Assembly: GCF_000744115.1 (NCBI RefSeq)
Contig: NZ_JQLG01000004.1
Coordinates: 558,001-622,000, forward strand
Direction: 5' to 3'
Source of the DNA: Carnobacterium alterfunditum DSM 5972
GTDB taxonomy: Bacteria > Bacillota > Bacilli > Lactobacillales > Carnobacteriaceae
Length of the DNA stretch: 64,000 bases
The first letter of the stretch is position 1. Each line of letters opens with the position of its first letter. The notes below the pieces were generated by a model. It ran no database searches. It had not been told where the DNA came from and saw only the letters and a program-made list of their open reading frames with translations. The translations under genes were made by a program, and so were the position numbers. This document shows, in pieces, positions 36,544-46,084 of the stretch.

Positions 36544-37401
36544 TTATTTTTCTTCACTAGCCATCAGCAAACAACCCATGATCCCCGCATTATCTTCAAG
36601 TTCAGGCGTCACGATGTACTCATCTAAAGAAGGAGTATCGACATACCCTGCCATCAATTTAGTGAATTCTTGTTTGATCAAAGATAGCAGTTTTGTTTGC
36701 TTCATAACGCCTCCGCCTAAAATGATTTTTTCTGGGCTGAGAATCAAAGTATAATTCACTAGAGCTTGCGCCAGATAAAAAGCCTCTATTTCCCAAACTT
36801 TTTTATCATCTGCTAAATCAGTTCCTTTTTTCCCATATCGTTTTTCAATAGCTGGGCCTGCAGCAATACCTTCTAAACAATTCCCGTGGTAAGGGCAAGC
36901 ACCTTTAAAATCATCATCAGGATGCATTCTAACTAAGAGATGTCCCATCTCTGGATGGCCAAAACCACTCAATACTTTGCCGTCAACAACTGCTCCGCCT
37001 CCAATACCTGTTCCAATGGTCAAGTATAGGCAGCTCTCAGCCCCACGTGCACTTCCCTTTTTGTATTCACCGTATGCAGCTGCATTGACATCTGTCGTCC
37101 AAGCTACGGGAACACCATATTGCTGTTTGACCGCTCCTAAAAAATCGAAATTCTTCCATGCTGTTTTGGGAGTTGATGTCACATATCCATATGTAGCTGA
37201 TTTTTCATTTACATCGATAGGACCAAACGAACCTATCCCGATCGAATTTAACGTATACTGATCAAAAAAATCAAAGACCTGTTTGAGCGTTTCTTCAGGT
37301 GTAGTGGTAGGAATACTTACACGTTCTTTTATCTCTAATTGCTCATCACTAACTGCACAAACAAATTTTGTTCCGCCTGCTTCAATTGCGCCATACATCA
37401 T
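36544..37401 (-). CDS. scrK: Fructokinase (ROK family)
   Basis: 285 residues. ROK kinase: N-terminal GAIEAGGTKFVCAV phosphate loop, catalytic Asp in TDVNAAAYGE, GTGIGGG and the zinc-site GHPEMGH...CPYHGNCLEG with the CxxHxxC cysteines. Phosphorylates the fructose released by SacA. First gene of scrK-scrR, with AGGAGG RBS. Confidence 0.94.
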   Translation of the reverse strand: MMYGAIEAGGTKFVCAVSDEQLEIKERVSIPTTTPEETLKQVFDFFDQYTLNSIGIGSFGPIDVNEKSATYGYVTSTPKTAWKNFDFLGAVKQQYGVPVAWTTDVNAAAYGEYKKGSARGAESCLYLTIGTGIGGGAVVDGKVLSGFGHPEMGHLLVRMHPDDDFKGACPYHGNCLEGIAAGPAIEKRYGKKGTDLADDKKVWEIEAFYLAQALVNYTLILSPEKIILGGGVMKQTKLLSLIKQEFTKLMAGYVDTPSLDEYIVTPELEDNAGIMGCLLMASEEK

Positions 37402-37436
37402 ATATTTTCCTCCTACTGTTCTCAGTATTGACTACT

Positions 37437-37448
37437 GAAAAGGTTTTC
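37437..37448. promoter_or_regulatory. Candidate ScrR operator upstream of scrK
   Basis: GAAAAGGTTTTC has perfect GAAAA/TTTTC arms and resembles the scrA operator. It lies just downstream of a possible -10 (TACTAT, 37458-37463, minus strand), the same layout as at scrA. Confidence 0.5.
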
Positions 37449-37516
37449 TTAGCTCTAATAGTACCACAGAATTTTTAGGAGTACTAGAAGAGTATCGGCC
37501 ATTATATAGGCTAAAA

Positions 37517-37560
37517 CAAAAAAAACTCTTCGAAGAGATCTCTCTTCTTTAAGAGCTTTT
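37517..37560 (-). terminator. Terminator after the Crp-type gene
   Basis: Minus strand AAAAGCTCTT pairs with AAGAGTTTTT, enclosing an inner perfect GAAGAGA/TCTCTTC stem, with T-rich tail. Confidence 0.85.
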
Positions 37561-37609
37561 GGCAGTCATTCTTTGATTGCGATAACCTTTTTATACAAAG
37601 ATCAACGCT

Positions 37610-38314
37610 TCATTCTGTATAAGAATTGAAATAAATGAGGTCTTTAAACAAGAAAAACTTATGATCATAGGCTAACTTATCCATTTCTTTCAACTTTTTG
37701 ATGGTGTTTCCCACTGTTTCTCTCGAGCAGCCGCTCATATTCGCTATTTCATTAATGGTTATAGGATATTCGATTTTGACCATGGTAGGGTTTGTATAAT
37801 CACCTAGCTCTTGCATCAAATAATTCAACGTTTTAATAATACGATTACTCGCATTTGATACGACCATATACTGTACCCTTTTTTCGTGGCTTTCAAGAAT
37901 TTTGGATAATTTATGATAGAAATAAATGATTTGTTTCGGCTTTTCGGCTACAAGACTTTCAAAAAGAGCTGTCGGAATATAGTACAACTCAATATCTGTA
38001 ACAGCACTCGCAGAATAATGGTACATTTCATCGGAGAACATGCCACCATATGGAAATAAGGTTTCTTTTTTCACATAATCTGTGTAAGTGTAAAAAGCAC
38101 TCTCATCATATTTTTCGAGTCTAACTAATCCATTGACTAAATAAAATATTTTCTCACGAACGTCACCTTCATCAAATAGAACTTGTCCTTTTTTATACTT
38201 ACGTAAACACATGTTTTTGCGGATAAGATTAAATTCGGGATCAGTAAATTCTGAAAAAATTGGACTATAACGAAGTTCGTATAAATTGGTCATCTTTTTT
38301 TGAATAGTTGTCAT
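37610..38314 (-). CDS. arcR: Crp/Fnr-family regulator of the arc locus (ArcR-type)
   Basis: 234 residues from ATG 38314, preceded by GAGGAGTG; a TTG 15 nt earlier overlaps that RBS. N-terminal cNMP-binding-like beta barrel (about 20-125), long dimer helix and a C-terminal HTH (TINEIANMSGCSRETVGNTIKKL). No Fnr iron-sulphur cysteine cluster at the N-terminus. Crp-type ArcR proteins next to arginine deiminase operons activate them under low oxygen or energy limitation. An IS3-type element separates it from arcC. Confidence 0.8.
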   Translation of the reverse strand: MTTIQKKMTNLYELRYSPIFSEFTDPEFNLIRKNMCLRKYKKGQVLFDEGDVREKIFYLVNGLVRLEKYDESAFYTYTDYVKKETLFPYGGMFSDEMYHYSASAVTDIELYYIPTALFESLVAEKPKQIIYFYHKLSKILESHEKRVQYMVVSNASNRIIKTLNYLMQELGDYTNPTMVKIEYPITINEIANMSGCSRETVGNTIKKLKEMDKLAYDHKFFLFKDLIYFNSYTE

Positions 38315-38461
38315 CAAAACACTCCTCAACTCAACGTTCTTATTCGTTCTACTGATAGCTTTAATAAAATGGTATAGATAAATTATTCACAATCTTATTG
38401 TAACATAAAAGCAAAAAAAGCCTTCATAAAAGGTGCTGACCCCTAAAAGTTAGAGTTTTTA

Positions 38462-39328
38462 TTATTCAGCTGATTGGCTGGTTTGAATTCGGTATTCTAC
38501 CGGACTTAAGCCAGCCAATTTTGCTTTTGATCGAACATGATTATACCATTCGATATATTCTTCAATTCTTGATTTCAATTCCTCATAACTGACTAATTTC
38601 TCCCCATGATACATTTCTTGTTTTAGGATGCCGAAGAAATTTTCTATTGCCGCATTATCTGCACAAGTCGCCTTGCGAGACATACTCTGAAAAACGTTAT
38701 TTTTCTTTAGTGTTTTGACCCAATGATTATGCTGATACTGCCAACCTTGATCAGAATGAAGAGTGGTACGAACCGTGGCGTATTCTTTAAGCATGCCGAT
38801 GGCTTCTTCCAAAGGTTTCATCACTAAGTCCAGGATAGGTCGTTTATTTATTCCATAAGCTATCACTTCACTATTAAATAGATCTAGAATAGGACTAAGG
38901 TAGAGCTTTTCTCCGCCTGTACATTTAAACTCTGTCACGTCGGTGACGAGCTTCTGTAAAGTGATGGATGTAGAGAAGCGTCTATTTAACTTATTCTTGG
39001 CAATAGTGCCTACTTTTCCTTTATAAGAGTTATATTTCCGAGATTTTCTAATAAATTTAACACACTTCAAACCCATTTCTTTCATGAGACGATAAACTTT
39101 CTTGTGATTGACACTATAACCTAGTTTCTTCAGTTCATTTGTAATGCGTTTGTATCCAAATCGCTCTTTGAACTGAAAGAAAAGTTGTTCAATCTGTTCT
39201 TTTAGTCGCTGATTACTATCTATTTTTTTTAATTGCTTTACGTAATAGTGATAGGTTGACTCTGGAATACCCACCACCAGAAGGATATCTTTTAGTTTGA
39301 ATCCTTCTTCTTTAAGTTCGTATGCCAC
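38462..39328 (-). CDS. IS3-family transposase OrfB (DDE integrase)
   Basis: 288 residues. HTH-like N-terminal part, then an rve integrase core with D in TDVTEF, D in LHSDQGWQYQ and E in AIENFFGILKQE. It overlaps orfA by 37 nt in another frame; active transposase is normally an OrfAB fusion. The frame appears intact. Confidence 0.93.
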   Translation of the reverse strand: MAYELKEEGFKLKDILLVVGIPESTYHYYVKQLKKIDSNQRLKEQIEQLFFQFKERFGYKRITNELKKLGYSVNHKKVYRLMKEMGLKCVKFIRKSRKYNSYKGKVGTIAKNKLNRRFSTSITLQKLVTDVTEFKCTGGEKLYLSPILDLFNSEVIAYGINKRPILDLVMKPLEEAIGMLKEYATVRTTLHSDQGWQYQHNHWVKTLKKNNVFQSMSRKATCADNAAIENFFGILKQEMYHGEKLVSYEELKSRIEEYIEWYNHVRSKAKLAGLSPVEYRIQTSQSAE

Positions 39329-39888
39329 TGCTGCTTGTGCTTTTCGAGAAAGACGTCGGGATTCTTCTGAAAAGCTTTCAACTTTTTTAAATAGGCATTC
39401 TCCAATTTCAGTAGTTCAATTTCTCGTTCTAATTCTTGTCTAGAACAATCTGCTGATGTGCCTGGTTTCAGTTGCTGTTTTTTTGGTTTTTTAGTCATTG
39501 AAGGACGCCCCTTTGGGTGTGGTTTTAGGCCTTCAATTCCCTTGCCTTGGAAAGCTTGATTCCAATTTGCGATAAGGGAAGGATTATTCATGCCGAAGGT
39601 AATGGCTGTATCTGAATAAGAAGTGCCTGTCTGTTTTATAAAGTGTAATACATCTACCTTAAATTGAACAGAGTAAGCTGCTTTCGTCTGTTTCCTTTTT
39701 AAACCGTCCAAACCAAGTTTTCGGTATGCCTTTACCCAATTATTAAGGGGAGTTGTAGAGGAAAGAGCATATTTCTTCGCTAGTAATTGAAAGCCCAAAG
39801 GGCCGTTTAGATACTCTTGAACAACTTGTAACTTAAATTCTTCACTATATTTTGTCATAAAAACAACCCCCAAAAGTTTAGATTTCAC
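39292..39888 (-). CDS. IS3-family OrfA (helix-turn-helix)
   Basis: 198 residues with two IS150-type HTH repeats (SEEFKLQVVQEYL... and YSVQFKVDVLHFIKQTG...) and a C-terminal coiled-coil leucine zipper (about 150-180). It binds the IS ends. It sits in the same direction as the arc operon, so arc read-through could transcribe it. Confidence 0.92.
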   Translation of the reverse strand: MKSKLLGVVFMTKYSEEFKLQVVQEYLNGPLGFQLLAKKYALSSTTPLNNWVKAYRKLGLDGLKRKQTKAAYSVQFKVDVLHFIKQTGTSYSDTAITFGMNNPSLIANWNQAFQGKGIEGLKPHPKGRPSMTKKPKKQQLKPGTSADCSRQELEREIELLKLENAYLKKLKAFQKNPDVFLEKHKQQWHTNLKKKDSN

Positions 39889-39909
39889 TCTAACTTTTGG
39901 GGGTCGCTA

Positions 39910-39930
39910 CCAAAATAGGCTTTTTTGCTT
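39910..39930 (-). terminator. Upstream half of the arc operon terminator (split by IS)
   Basis: AGGCTTTTTTGCTTT (39917-39931) is the complement of AAAGCAAAAAAAGCCT (38408-38423) beyond the other end of the IS. Removing the IS and one GCT copy restores an approx. 15-bp stem with GGT-GCT-ACC at its tip, about 30 nt past the arcC stop. Confidence 0.75.
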
Positions 39931-39960
39931 TATTATGTGTTGTTTCTAATAGCGCTTACT

Positions 39961-40902
39961 TCATTTTGTAATAATTGTGCCTGCTCCTTCTGTTAGTACA
40001 TGTTCAATATTTTCTAAAGAAGTAATGATTGCTTTTCCACCTTTTGAGTTTTCGACAAAAGCAATTGCAGCTTCTACTTTTGGCAACATGCTTCCCGGAA
40101 GAAATTGATTTTCAGCAATATAACCTTTCATTTCTTCAACGGATACTTCATTTAATTGTTTTTGATTTGGTTTATTGAAATTGACGAATACATTATCTAC
40201 GCCTGTTAAAATAACCAACAGATCAGCTTCAATCAATTCTGCTAATTTTTGAGAGGCAAAATCCTTATCAATTACGGCTTCTATCCCTCTTATTTCGGTA
40301 CCTTTTTTCACAACTGGGATCCCGCCGCCACCAACGGTAATAGGAATCACACCGTTCTCAACCAATTGATTGATCACAAGATGTTCCTTTATACTGATTG
40401 GTTTTGGAGAAGGAACTACTTTACGCCAGCCTCTCCCTGCATCTTCTTTGAAAATTGCTTGGGATTTTTCCATTTCTTCTTTAGCTTCTGCTTCAGATAA
40501 AAATGGACCAATTGGCTTGCTTGGATTCTTAAAGGCTGGATCAGCTTCATCTACTATTACTTGAGTGATCAATGAAACCACTTGATTCGTTAGATTTCGT
40601 TTTTCTAATGCACGTGAGAGCGCATTTTGCATCCAGTACCCAATGCTTCCTTGAGTCATCGCTACACAAGTATCTAATGGCATAGCTGGATTTTTAACAC
40701 TATCCGCTGCAACTTGCTGTAACAACAAGTTCCCTACTTGTGGACCATTACCATGAGAAATAACTAAATCGTCCCCATTTTCAATAAATTTAACTAGGTA
40801 TTCTGATGTTTCTTCAAGAGCTTTCTGTTGAGCTTGCGCACTTGCATCGTTTGACAATATAGCATTTCCGCCTAAAGCTACGACAATTTTTCTTTTTCCC
40901 AT
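39961..40902 (-). CDS. arcC: Carbamate kinase
   Basis: 313 residues from ATG 40902 (GAGGA upstream); a GTG nine nt earlier sits too close to the RBS. Amino-acid kinase fold with VVALGGNA at the start, SHGNGPQVG, and the C-terminal [10 protein letters not shown]. Makes ATP from carbamoyl phosphate and ADP, the last step of the arginine deiminase pathway. Order arcA-arcB-arcD-arcC on the minus strand. Confidence 0.95.
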   Translation of the reverse strand: MGKRKIVVALGGNAILSNDASAQAQQKALEETSEYLVKFIENGDDLVISHGNGPQVGNLLLQQVAADSVKNPAMPLDTCVAMTQGSIGYWMQNALSRALEKRNLTNQVVSLITQVIVDEADPAFKNPSKPIGPFLSEAEAKEEMEKSQAIFKEDAGRGWRKVVPSPKPISIKEHLVINQLVENGVIPITVGGGGIPVVKKGTEIRGIEAVIDKDFASQKLAELIEADLLVILTGVDNVFVNFNKPNQKQLNEVSVEEMKGYIAENQFLPGSMLPKVEAAIAFVENSKGGKAIITSLENIEHVLTEGAGTIITK

Positions 40903-40937
40903 ATTTATCACATTCCTCTACATATTAGTAATTACAA

Positions 40938-42365
40938 TTACATATTACCTATATCAATTGAACCATTTATTATTTGGAAGATTGCTACTAAGAAAAGTGC
41001 TACTACGACTCCAGCTGCAACCCATTCACTTTTAGTAAAGATTTTTTCTTTATTTTCTTTCTGTACCCAAGCATAAATGATGATTCCTGGTGCGTATAAA
41101 AACATTGTTAAGAGCAAGTAATCCATCCCACCTGCATAAATCAACCATACCGCATAAATACTTGCTACTAATCCAATAAAGATATTTTGGTTACGACGCG
41201 GTGTAACGCTTTTTTCCATCAATGAAAGTTTCAATTGATAGAATGCAGTAAATGCATATGGAATCAAAATAGCTGATGAAGCTAGTGAAAAGGCAAAATT
41301 ATAAGCTCTTGAACTAATCAAGAAGGTAAATAGGAATATTTGGATCAATATATTTGTGAACATCAATGAATTGACTGGTGCGCCATTTTTATTTTCTTTA
41401 GCAAAGAACTTAGGAAAGGCACCTTGTTTAGCAGCTTGGTAAGGCAATTCAGCCGCAAACATCGTCCAAGCAAGCCAAGCACCTGATACAGAAATAATTA
41501 CACCGATATTAATTAATATTGCACCCCATTTACCTACAACACTTTCTAACAAATAAGCCATTGCTGGTTGAGGCAATTCTGACAATTCAGGTCTCGTTAA
41601 GACGGCCATTGACAGAATCGTTGTCAATAAATAAATTGAGATAACGGTCACTAAACCAATGATGGTTGCTTTCCCAACGTCAGATTTATTCTTGGCACGG
41701 CCGGAGAATACCACAGCTCCTTCAATACCAATAAATACCCATACCGTTACTAACATTGTTCCTTGAACTTGAGCCATTACTTCTGAGAATGTAAAGTCTC
41801 CTGAAATCGTTCCCCAGAAATCAGCTGTAAAAACATCTAATTTAAAGGCTACAAACATTGCAACAAAAAAGATTGCTAATGGAATCAGTTTAGCTGCTGT
41901 AACGATCATATTGATGAAAGAAGCCGTTTCGATCCCTTTTAATATGAGTGCATGAACTGACCATAACATGATAGACGCCCCGATAACTGAAGCGAAGTTT
42001 TGACCATCCCCAAAAATTGGAAAAAAATACCCGATCGAACTAAACAATAACGTCCCATAAGCGACATTTCCTAAGAAAGCTGATAACCAATAACCCCAAG
42101 CAGAATTGAATCCCATATATTTCCCGAATCCTTCTTTTGCATAACTATAAATCCCAGCATCTAAATCAGGGCGTTTAGCTGATAAATTCTGAAAACTAAA
42201 TGCTAAAAATGCCATACCTATGCCGGCAATGGCCCAACCAATAATAACTGGACCTACAGAAGCTTCAACTGCCATATCTGACATTAAATTAAAAATTCCA
42301 CCACCAATAATTGATCCTACAACTAGGGCAACTAAAGGAGCCAAACCTAATTTCTTTTCTTCCAT
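40938..42365 (-). CDS. arcD: Arginine/ornithine antiporter
   Basis: 475 residues with about 12 to 13 membrane segments, APC superfamily (GSIIGGGIFNL opening, WVFIGIEGAVVFSGRA mid-loop). It exchanges external arginine for ornithine. AGGAGG RBS; 26-35 nt before arcC. A terminator hairpin separates it from arcB. Confidence 0.92.
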   Translation of the reverse strand: MEEKKLGLAPLVALVVGSIIGGGIFNLMSDMAVEASVGPVIIGWAIAGIGMAFLAFSFQNLSAKRPDLDAGIYSYAKEGFGKYMGFNSAWGYWLSAFLGNVAYGTLLFSSIGYFFPIFGDGQNFASVIGASIMLWSVHALILKGIETASFINMIVTAAKLIPLAIFFVAMFVAFKLDVFTADFWGTISGDFTFSEVMAQVQGTMLVTVWVFIGIEGAVVFSGRAKNKSDVGKATIIGLVTVISIYLLTTILSMAVLTRPELSELPQPAMAYLLESVVGKWGAILINIGVIISVSGAWLAWTMFAAELPYQAAKQGAFPKFFAKENKNGAPVNSLMFTNILIQIFLFTFLISSRAYNFAFSLASSAILIPYAFTAFYQLKLSLMEKSVTPRRNQNIFIGLVASIYAVWLIYAGGMDYLLLTMFLYAPGIIIYAWVQKENKEKIFTKSEWVAAGVVVALFLVAIFQIINGSIDIGNM

Positions 42366-42420
42366 TATTTTCTTCCTCCATTTTCCAACTTTACTGTGCA
42401 GCTAATTTATTCGTATAAAC

Positions 42421-42455
42421 AAAAGTATGAGAAGCTACAATTCTCATACTTTTTT
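42421..42455 (-). terminator. Attenuating terminator between arcB and arcD
   Basis: AAAGTATGAGAA (42422-42433) and TTCTCATACTTT (42441-42452) form a perfect 12-bp stem with A/T runs. It would reduce arcD-arcC levels relative to arcA-arcB. Confidence 0.85.
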
Positions 42456-42474
42456 ATTTATACAAATTTTATTA

Positions 42475-43491
42475 TTAAACTTTAGGAATAAATAGGTTAC
42501 CTAATGTTGCAGCCATGATAGCTTTGATTGAATGCATGCGATTTTCAGCTTGATCAAATTGACGTGCATGCTTACTTCTGAATGCTTCATCTGTAATTTC
42601 CATTTCTTCAATATTGAATTTCTCTTTTACGTCTTGGCCATAATCTGTAGTTGCATCATGGAAAGCTGGAAGACAATGTAAAATGATCATATCTTCTTTG
42701 CCAGTTGCACGGACCATATCCATATTTAGTTGGTAAGGAGTCAATAATTCGATTCGTTCTGCAAACTTATCTTCTTCTCCCATTGATACCCAGACATCAG
42801 TATATAAAACATCTGCATCCTTAACACCTTCTGCAACATCTTTTGTGATCATTAGTTTGCTACCAGATTTTTCGGCAAAAGCTTGAGCCATGTCTACTGT
42901 CTCTTTTGTTGGGAACAATGATTCAGGAGAGACGATTCGAACGTTCACACCTAAAAGTGCACCAGTAACTAATAAACTGTTTGCCATATTATTGCGGCCA
43001 TCTCCAACATAAGCTAAAGTAACACCCTCAACGTGACCAAAGTTTTCTTTAACCGTTAAAAAGTCAGCAATCATTTGTGTTGGATGCCATTCATCAGTCA
43101 AACCATTCCATACAGGAACACCAGAAAACTCAGCTAATTGTTCCACTACACTTTGTTTGAAACCGCGAAATTCGATACCGTCGAACATACCTCCTAATAC
43201 ACGTGCTGTATCTTCAACAGATTCTTTTTTACCTAATTGGATATCATTTTTCCCAAGATACTCAGGATGTGCACCTAAATCGATTGCTGCGGTAGTGAAC
43301 GCTGCGCGAGTACGAGTTGAAGATTTCTCAAATAGTAATGCAATGTTTTTTCCTTCTAAATAATGATGTGGGATTCCTCTTTTTTTCAAGTCCTTTAAAT
43401 GTGCAGATAAATCGATCAAATACATTAATTCTTCTTTTGTAAAATCTTTTTCAGCTAATAAACTACGTCCTTGGAATACTTGTTCTGTCAT
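42475..43491 (-). CDS. arcB: Catabolic ornithine carbamoyltransferase
   Basis: 338 residues. Carbamoyl-phosphate loop [13 protein letters not shown] motif ([10 protein letters not shown]) and ornithine-site HCLPAFHD are all intact. Converts citrulline and phosphate to ornithine and carbamoyl phosphate. 43 nt after arcA, GGAGG RBS. Confidence 0.96.
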   Translation of the reverse strand: MTEQVFQGRSLLAEKDFTKEELMYLIDLSAHLKDLKKRGIPHHYLEGKNIALLFEKSSTRTRAAFTTAAIDLGAHPEYLGKNDIQLGKKESVEDTARVLGGMFDGIEFRGFKQSVVEQLAEFSGVPVWNGLTDEWHPTQMIADFLTVKENFGHVEGVTLAYVGDGRNNMANSLLVTGALLGVNVRIVSPESLFPTKETVDMAQAFAEKSGSKLMITKDVAEGVKDADVLYTDVWVSMGEEDKFAERIELLTPYQLNMDMVRATGKEDMIILHCLPAFHDATTDYGQDVKEKFNIEEMEITDEAFRSKHARQFDQAENRMHSIKAIMAATLGNLFIPKV

Positions 43492-43534
43492 TTTTTATTC
43501 CTCCATATACTTTTAATTTATTTTAAAATCAATT

Positions 43535-44776
43535 TTATCTTGCTGGTAGATCTTCACGTACTAAAGGCATACTCATACAACGAGGACCACCACGACCTCT
43601 AGATAATTCACTTGAAGCAACTTCAATAACTTCGATACCATGTCTTCTTAACAGATCATTTGAAACGTAGTTACGGTCATAAGTGACCACTACTCCTGGT
43701 GCAATAGCTAATGTGTTAGAACCGTCATTCCATTGTTCACGAGCTGCAATGATCGCATCTCCGCCACCACAAGGAATCAATGTTAGTTTTGGTACATCCA
43801 ATGCTTCACGTAATATTTCTTGTAAATCAGAACGATGAGTTATCTTAACCGTTCCAGGTTTTTCGCCTTTTTCTAAAATATACGTATCTACTTCGCCATT
43901 GTTTTTTTGTATTCCTGGATGAATAGTAAATTTATCGTAATCAACCATTGTAAACACTGTATCCAAATGCATCATAGCACGAACATTGGGTATTTTTATT
44001 GCTAAAACTTTTTCAAAATTAGAATTGTTATCAAATAATTCAATTGCTAGATCTTCAATAGCTTTAGCCGAAGTCCGCTGTGAAATCCCAATAGCCAATA
44101 CTTTATCATTTAAAATCAATTCATCTCCGCCTTCGATCCGAGATGTATGATTACGGTCACGCCATACACTCACGTCTTGACCGGCAAATCTTGGGTGATG
44201 ATCCATGATCACTTCCATGAATAATGATTCTCTATTGCGAGCTTCAAAAGCCATATGGTTGATAGTCAAGCCATCTCCCATAGCTGCAGCTGGATCTCTT
44301 GTAAAGTAAAGATTTGGCATAGGATCCATAAAGAATGGGTACACTTCTTCTTCTGAAATATCTGACAAATGATTGCTCTCGATAGTTACATCTTTTTTAC
44401 GTACACCAGCCATGATGACATCCACCATTTCCTGTGTATCAAAACTTAACAAGTATTTTTTTAGTCCTTCTCTAACAGGTTTTGTTTCAAGATTTGATTC
44501 ATCTAAAATACGCTCAACAAACTTCTCTTTGTAGTTTCCTGCATCGATTGCTTCTGCAGATAATTTTTCCAAATACAGTACTTCTACTCCACGATCGATC
44601 AAAGCTTGAGCGAATGCATCATGTTCTTTTTGGATGACTGACAAGTGAGGAATATCGTCGAATAATAAGCGCTCCATAATTTCAGGGGTTAAATTTTCTA
44701 CCTCTTTGCCTGGTCTTTTCAATAAAACAGTCTTCAATTTTCCAATTTCAGACATTACATGAATGGGTGTTGTCAT
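43535..44776 (-). CDS. arcA: Arginine deiminase
   Basis: 413 residues. Catalytic residues in [21 protein letters not shown] (His) and the nucleophilic Cys in [13 protein letters not shown] near the C-terminus. Hydrolyses arginine to citrulline and ammonia, giving acid resistance and energy. First gene of the operon, divergent from argR. Its leader has the direct repeat AAGAAGCAAC twice just before the RBS. Confidence 0.97.
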   Translation of the reverse strand: MTTPIHVMSEIGKLKTVLLKRPGKEVENLTPEIMERLLFDDIPHLSVIQKEHDAFAQALIDRGVEVLYLEKLSAEAIDAGNYKEKFVERILDESNLETKPVREGLKKYLLSFDTQEMVDVIMAGVRKKDVTIESNHLSDISEEEVYPFFMDPMPNLYFTRDPAAAMGDGLTINHMAFEARNRESLFMEVIMDHHPRFAGQDVSVWRDRNHTSRIEGGDELILNDKVLAIGISQRTSAKAIEDLAIELFDNNSNFEKVLAIKIPNVRAMMHLDTVFTMVDYDKFTIHPGIQKNNGEVDTYILEKGEKPGTVKITHRSDLQEILREALDVPKLTLIPCGGGDAIIAAREQWNDGSNTLAIAPGVVVTYDRNYVSNDLLRRHGIEVIEVASSELSRGRGGPRCMSMPLVREDLPAR

Positions 44777-44833
44777 TGTTGTTAACCTTCCCTTCTTGTT
44801 GCTTCTTGTTGCTTCTTATTGATTACATACATA

Positions 44834-44847
44834 TAATAACGCTTACT
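44834..44847. promoter_or_regulatory. cre-like site upstream of arcA
   Basis: AGTAAGCGTTATTA on the minus strand matches the CcpA consensus at 12 of 14 positions including CG. About 60 nt before the arcA start; arc operons are often under catabolite control. Confidence 0.5.
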
Positions 44848-44920
44848 TATCTTTATTAAAAGTTTAAAGCCTGCATCAGGAATGTCGATTTGGTCACATT
44901 ATTTTTCCTCTTTTTCATAT

Positions 44921-45002
44921 ATATTCTTTTTATAGAATATTCACTCCAAAACAAATCTTTATACTGTATATGAATCGCATTTATACATTTTTTATGAATT
45001 AC
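44921..45002. promoter_or_regulatory. ARG-box-like sites between arcA and argR
   Basis: ATATTCT (44921-44927) and AGAATAT (44934-44940) form a 7-bp dyad. TATATGAATCGCATTTATAC (near 44967-44986) and TTTATGAATTAC (44991-45002) resemble ArgR half sites (TATGAAT / ATTCATA). Clustered sites in a divergent region suit ArgR control of both arcA and argR. Confidence 0.5.
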
Positions 45003-45039
45003 TTTTTTTTAGAAAAAATTTTTAGAGAAGAGGATTATC

Positions 45040-45558
45040 ATGAAGAAAAATAAACGATTATTTGCAATTAAAAATCTTATTCTTACCCACGATATTGCGA
45101 CACAACAGGAATTGATGGAGCTCCTGAAGAAAGAAGGATTTCAATCTACTCAAGCCACATTATCCAGAGACATAAAAGAATTAAATTTGATCAAGGTAAG
45201 TCAATTGGGTCGGACAACGAAATATGCCTTCTACCATGATGTTTATCGTGAAAAAAGTCTTTATTTCAGATTAGAAAAAGCGCTGCGTAATTACGGGATA
45301 AAAGTTATATCTGTCCACTTTTTAGTTATACTTCTAGTTGCACCCACATATCCAAATATTATCGCTTCTTTGATCGACGAATTAAAACTGCCAGCAATTG
45401 CTGGTACGATCGCTAGCTTCGATACTTGTCTGATTATTTTAAATACAGACGATGACGCTCACTTATTATCCGAAATTTTTTCTAAAGTTATTCACGACCA
45501 ATCCATCACTGATTTTGAAAAAGCGATGTCTCCCTTAGTACAAAAACAACTTATGTAA
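45040..45558 (+). CDS. argR: ArgR/AhrC-family arginine regulator
   Basis: 172 residues. N-terminal winged helix (DIATQQELMELLKKEGFQSTQATLSRDIKELNLIKV), C-terminal oligomerisation and arginine-binding domain. The usual GTIAGDDT ligand motif reads GTIASFDT here, so the first Asp is lost. The C-terminus is about 15 to 20 residues longer than the usual 150. It is divergent from arcA and probably the local regulator. It may act with a second ArgR-type partner, as known in lactic acid bacteria. Confidence 0.9.
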   Translation: MKKNKRLFAIKNLILTHDIATQQELMELLKKEGFQSTQATLSRDIKELNLIKVSQLGRTTKYAFYHDVYREKSLYFRLEKALRNYGIKVISVHFLVILLVAPTYPNIIASLIDELKLPAIAGTIASFDTCLIILNTDDDAHLLSEIFSKVIHDQSITDFEKAMSPLVQKQLM

Positions 45559-45564
45559 CTATAC

Positions 45565-45622
45565 AAAAAAACTAACCTGAAAAAAGAGGCTTCAAGACCT
45601 CGCTTCTTCAGATTAGTTTTTT
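45565..45622. terminator. Bidirectional terminator between argR and ohr
   Basis: AAAAAACTAACCTGAA and TTCAGATTAGTTTTTT form the outer stem, with inner GAGG/CCTC pairing. A/T runs on both sides serve the convergent genes. Confidence 0.85.
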
Positions 45623-45637
45623 ATTTTGCTGATTTTT

Positions 45638-46084
45638 TTATTTGTATTCTACAACTTTTATTGCAACATCGATATTGTTTTGAACAGCTTTAGAATATGG
45701 GCAGAATGCATGTGCTTTTTCTGCTAATTCTTTTGTAACTTCAAGGCTTTGTCCTTCAATTGCGACAATAAGTACCACAGAAAGTTTAACACCATTATCA
45801 GTTGGATCTGAATGTAAAGAAACCTCAGCCGTAACTTCCGATACAGCCTCGATTTTAGCTTGTTTGACCATGATTTCTAGTGCTGAATTGAAGCATGCAC
45901 TGTAGCCTAAAGCAAATAATTGCTCTGGGTTGCTGCCTTGTCCAGGACCACCCATTTGTTTTGGAGTTGATACTTTTACCGAAAAAGAGCCATCTGGTAA
46001 ATGACTTTCTCCATTACGCCCGCCTGTGTTGATTGCTGTTGTTTGGTACAATATTTTTGATTCAGTCATTATTGATTCAGTCAT
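45638..46084 (-). CDS. ohr: Organic hydroperoxide resistance protein (OsmC/Ohr)
   Basis: 148 residues. Two catalytic cysteines in YSACFNSAL and HAFCPYSKA, with the Arg in GGRNG; this is the Ohr thiol peroxidase arrangement reducing organic hydroperoxides. The N-terminus is MTESIMTES, created by a 15-bp tandem duplication (AATCAATAATGACTG) that doubles the start codon. The first ATG (46084) has GGAGG at 8 nt. It overlaps ohrR by 8 nt. Confidence 0.93.
   Translation of the reverse strand: MTESIMTESKILYQTTAINTGGRNGESHLPDGSFSVKVSTPKQMGGPGQGSNPEQLFALGYSACFNSALEIMVKQAKIEAVSEVTAEVSLHSDPTDNGVKLSVVLIVAIEGQSLEVTKELAEKAHAFCPYSKAVQNNIDVAIKVVEYK

Larger units (their letters stand above)
38438..39905 (-). 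mobile_element. IS150-group IS3-family element (1468 bp)
   Basis: Terminal inverted repeats GACCCCYAAAAGTTAGAGT match at 18 of 19 positions (38438 onward; complement ending at 39905). A 3-bp repeat GCT flanks it (38435-38437, 39906-39908). It encodes orfA and orfB with overlap, as in IS3 elements made by programmed -1 frameshifting. It lies within the loop of a terminator hairpin after arcC. Confidence 0.9.

Noticed and set aside
39945..39965. AGTAAGCGCTATTA at the arcC stop as a cre
   Set aside because: It matches the cre consensus as well as the arcA site does, but lies at the end of the operon with no downstream promoter; treated as chance.
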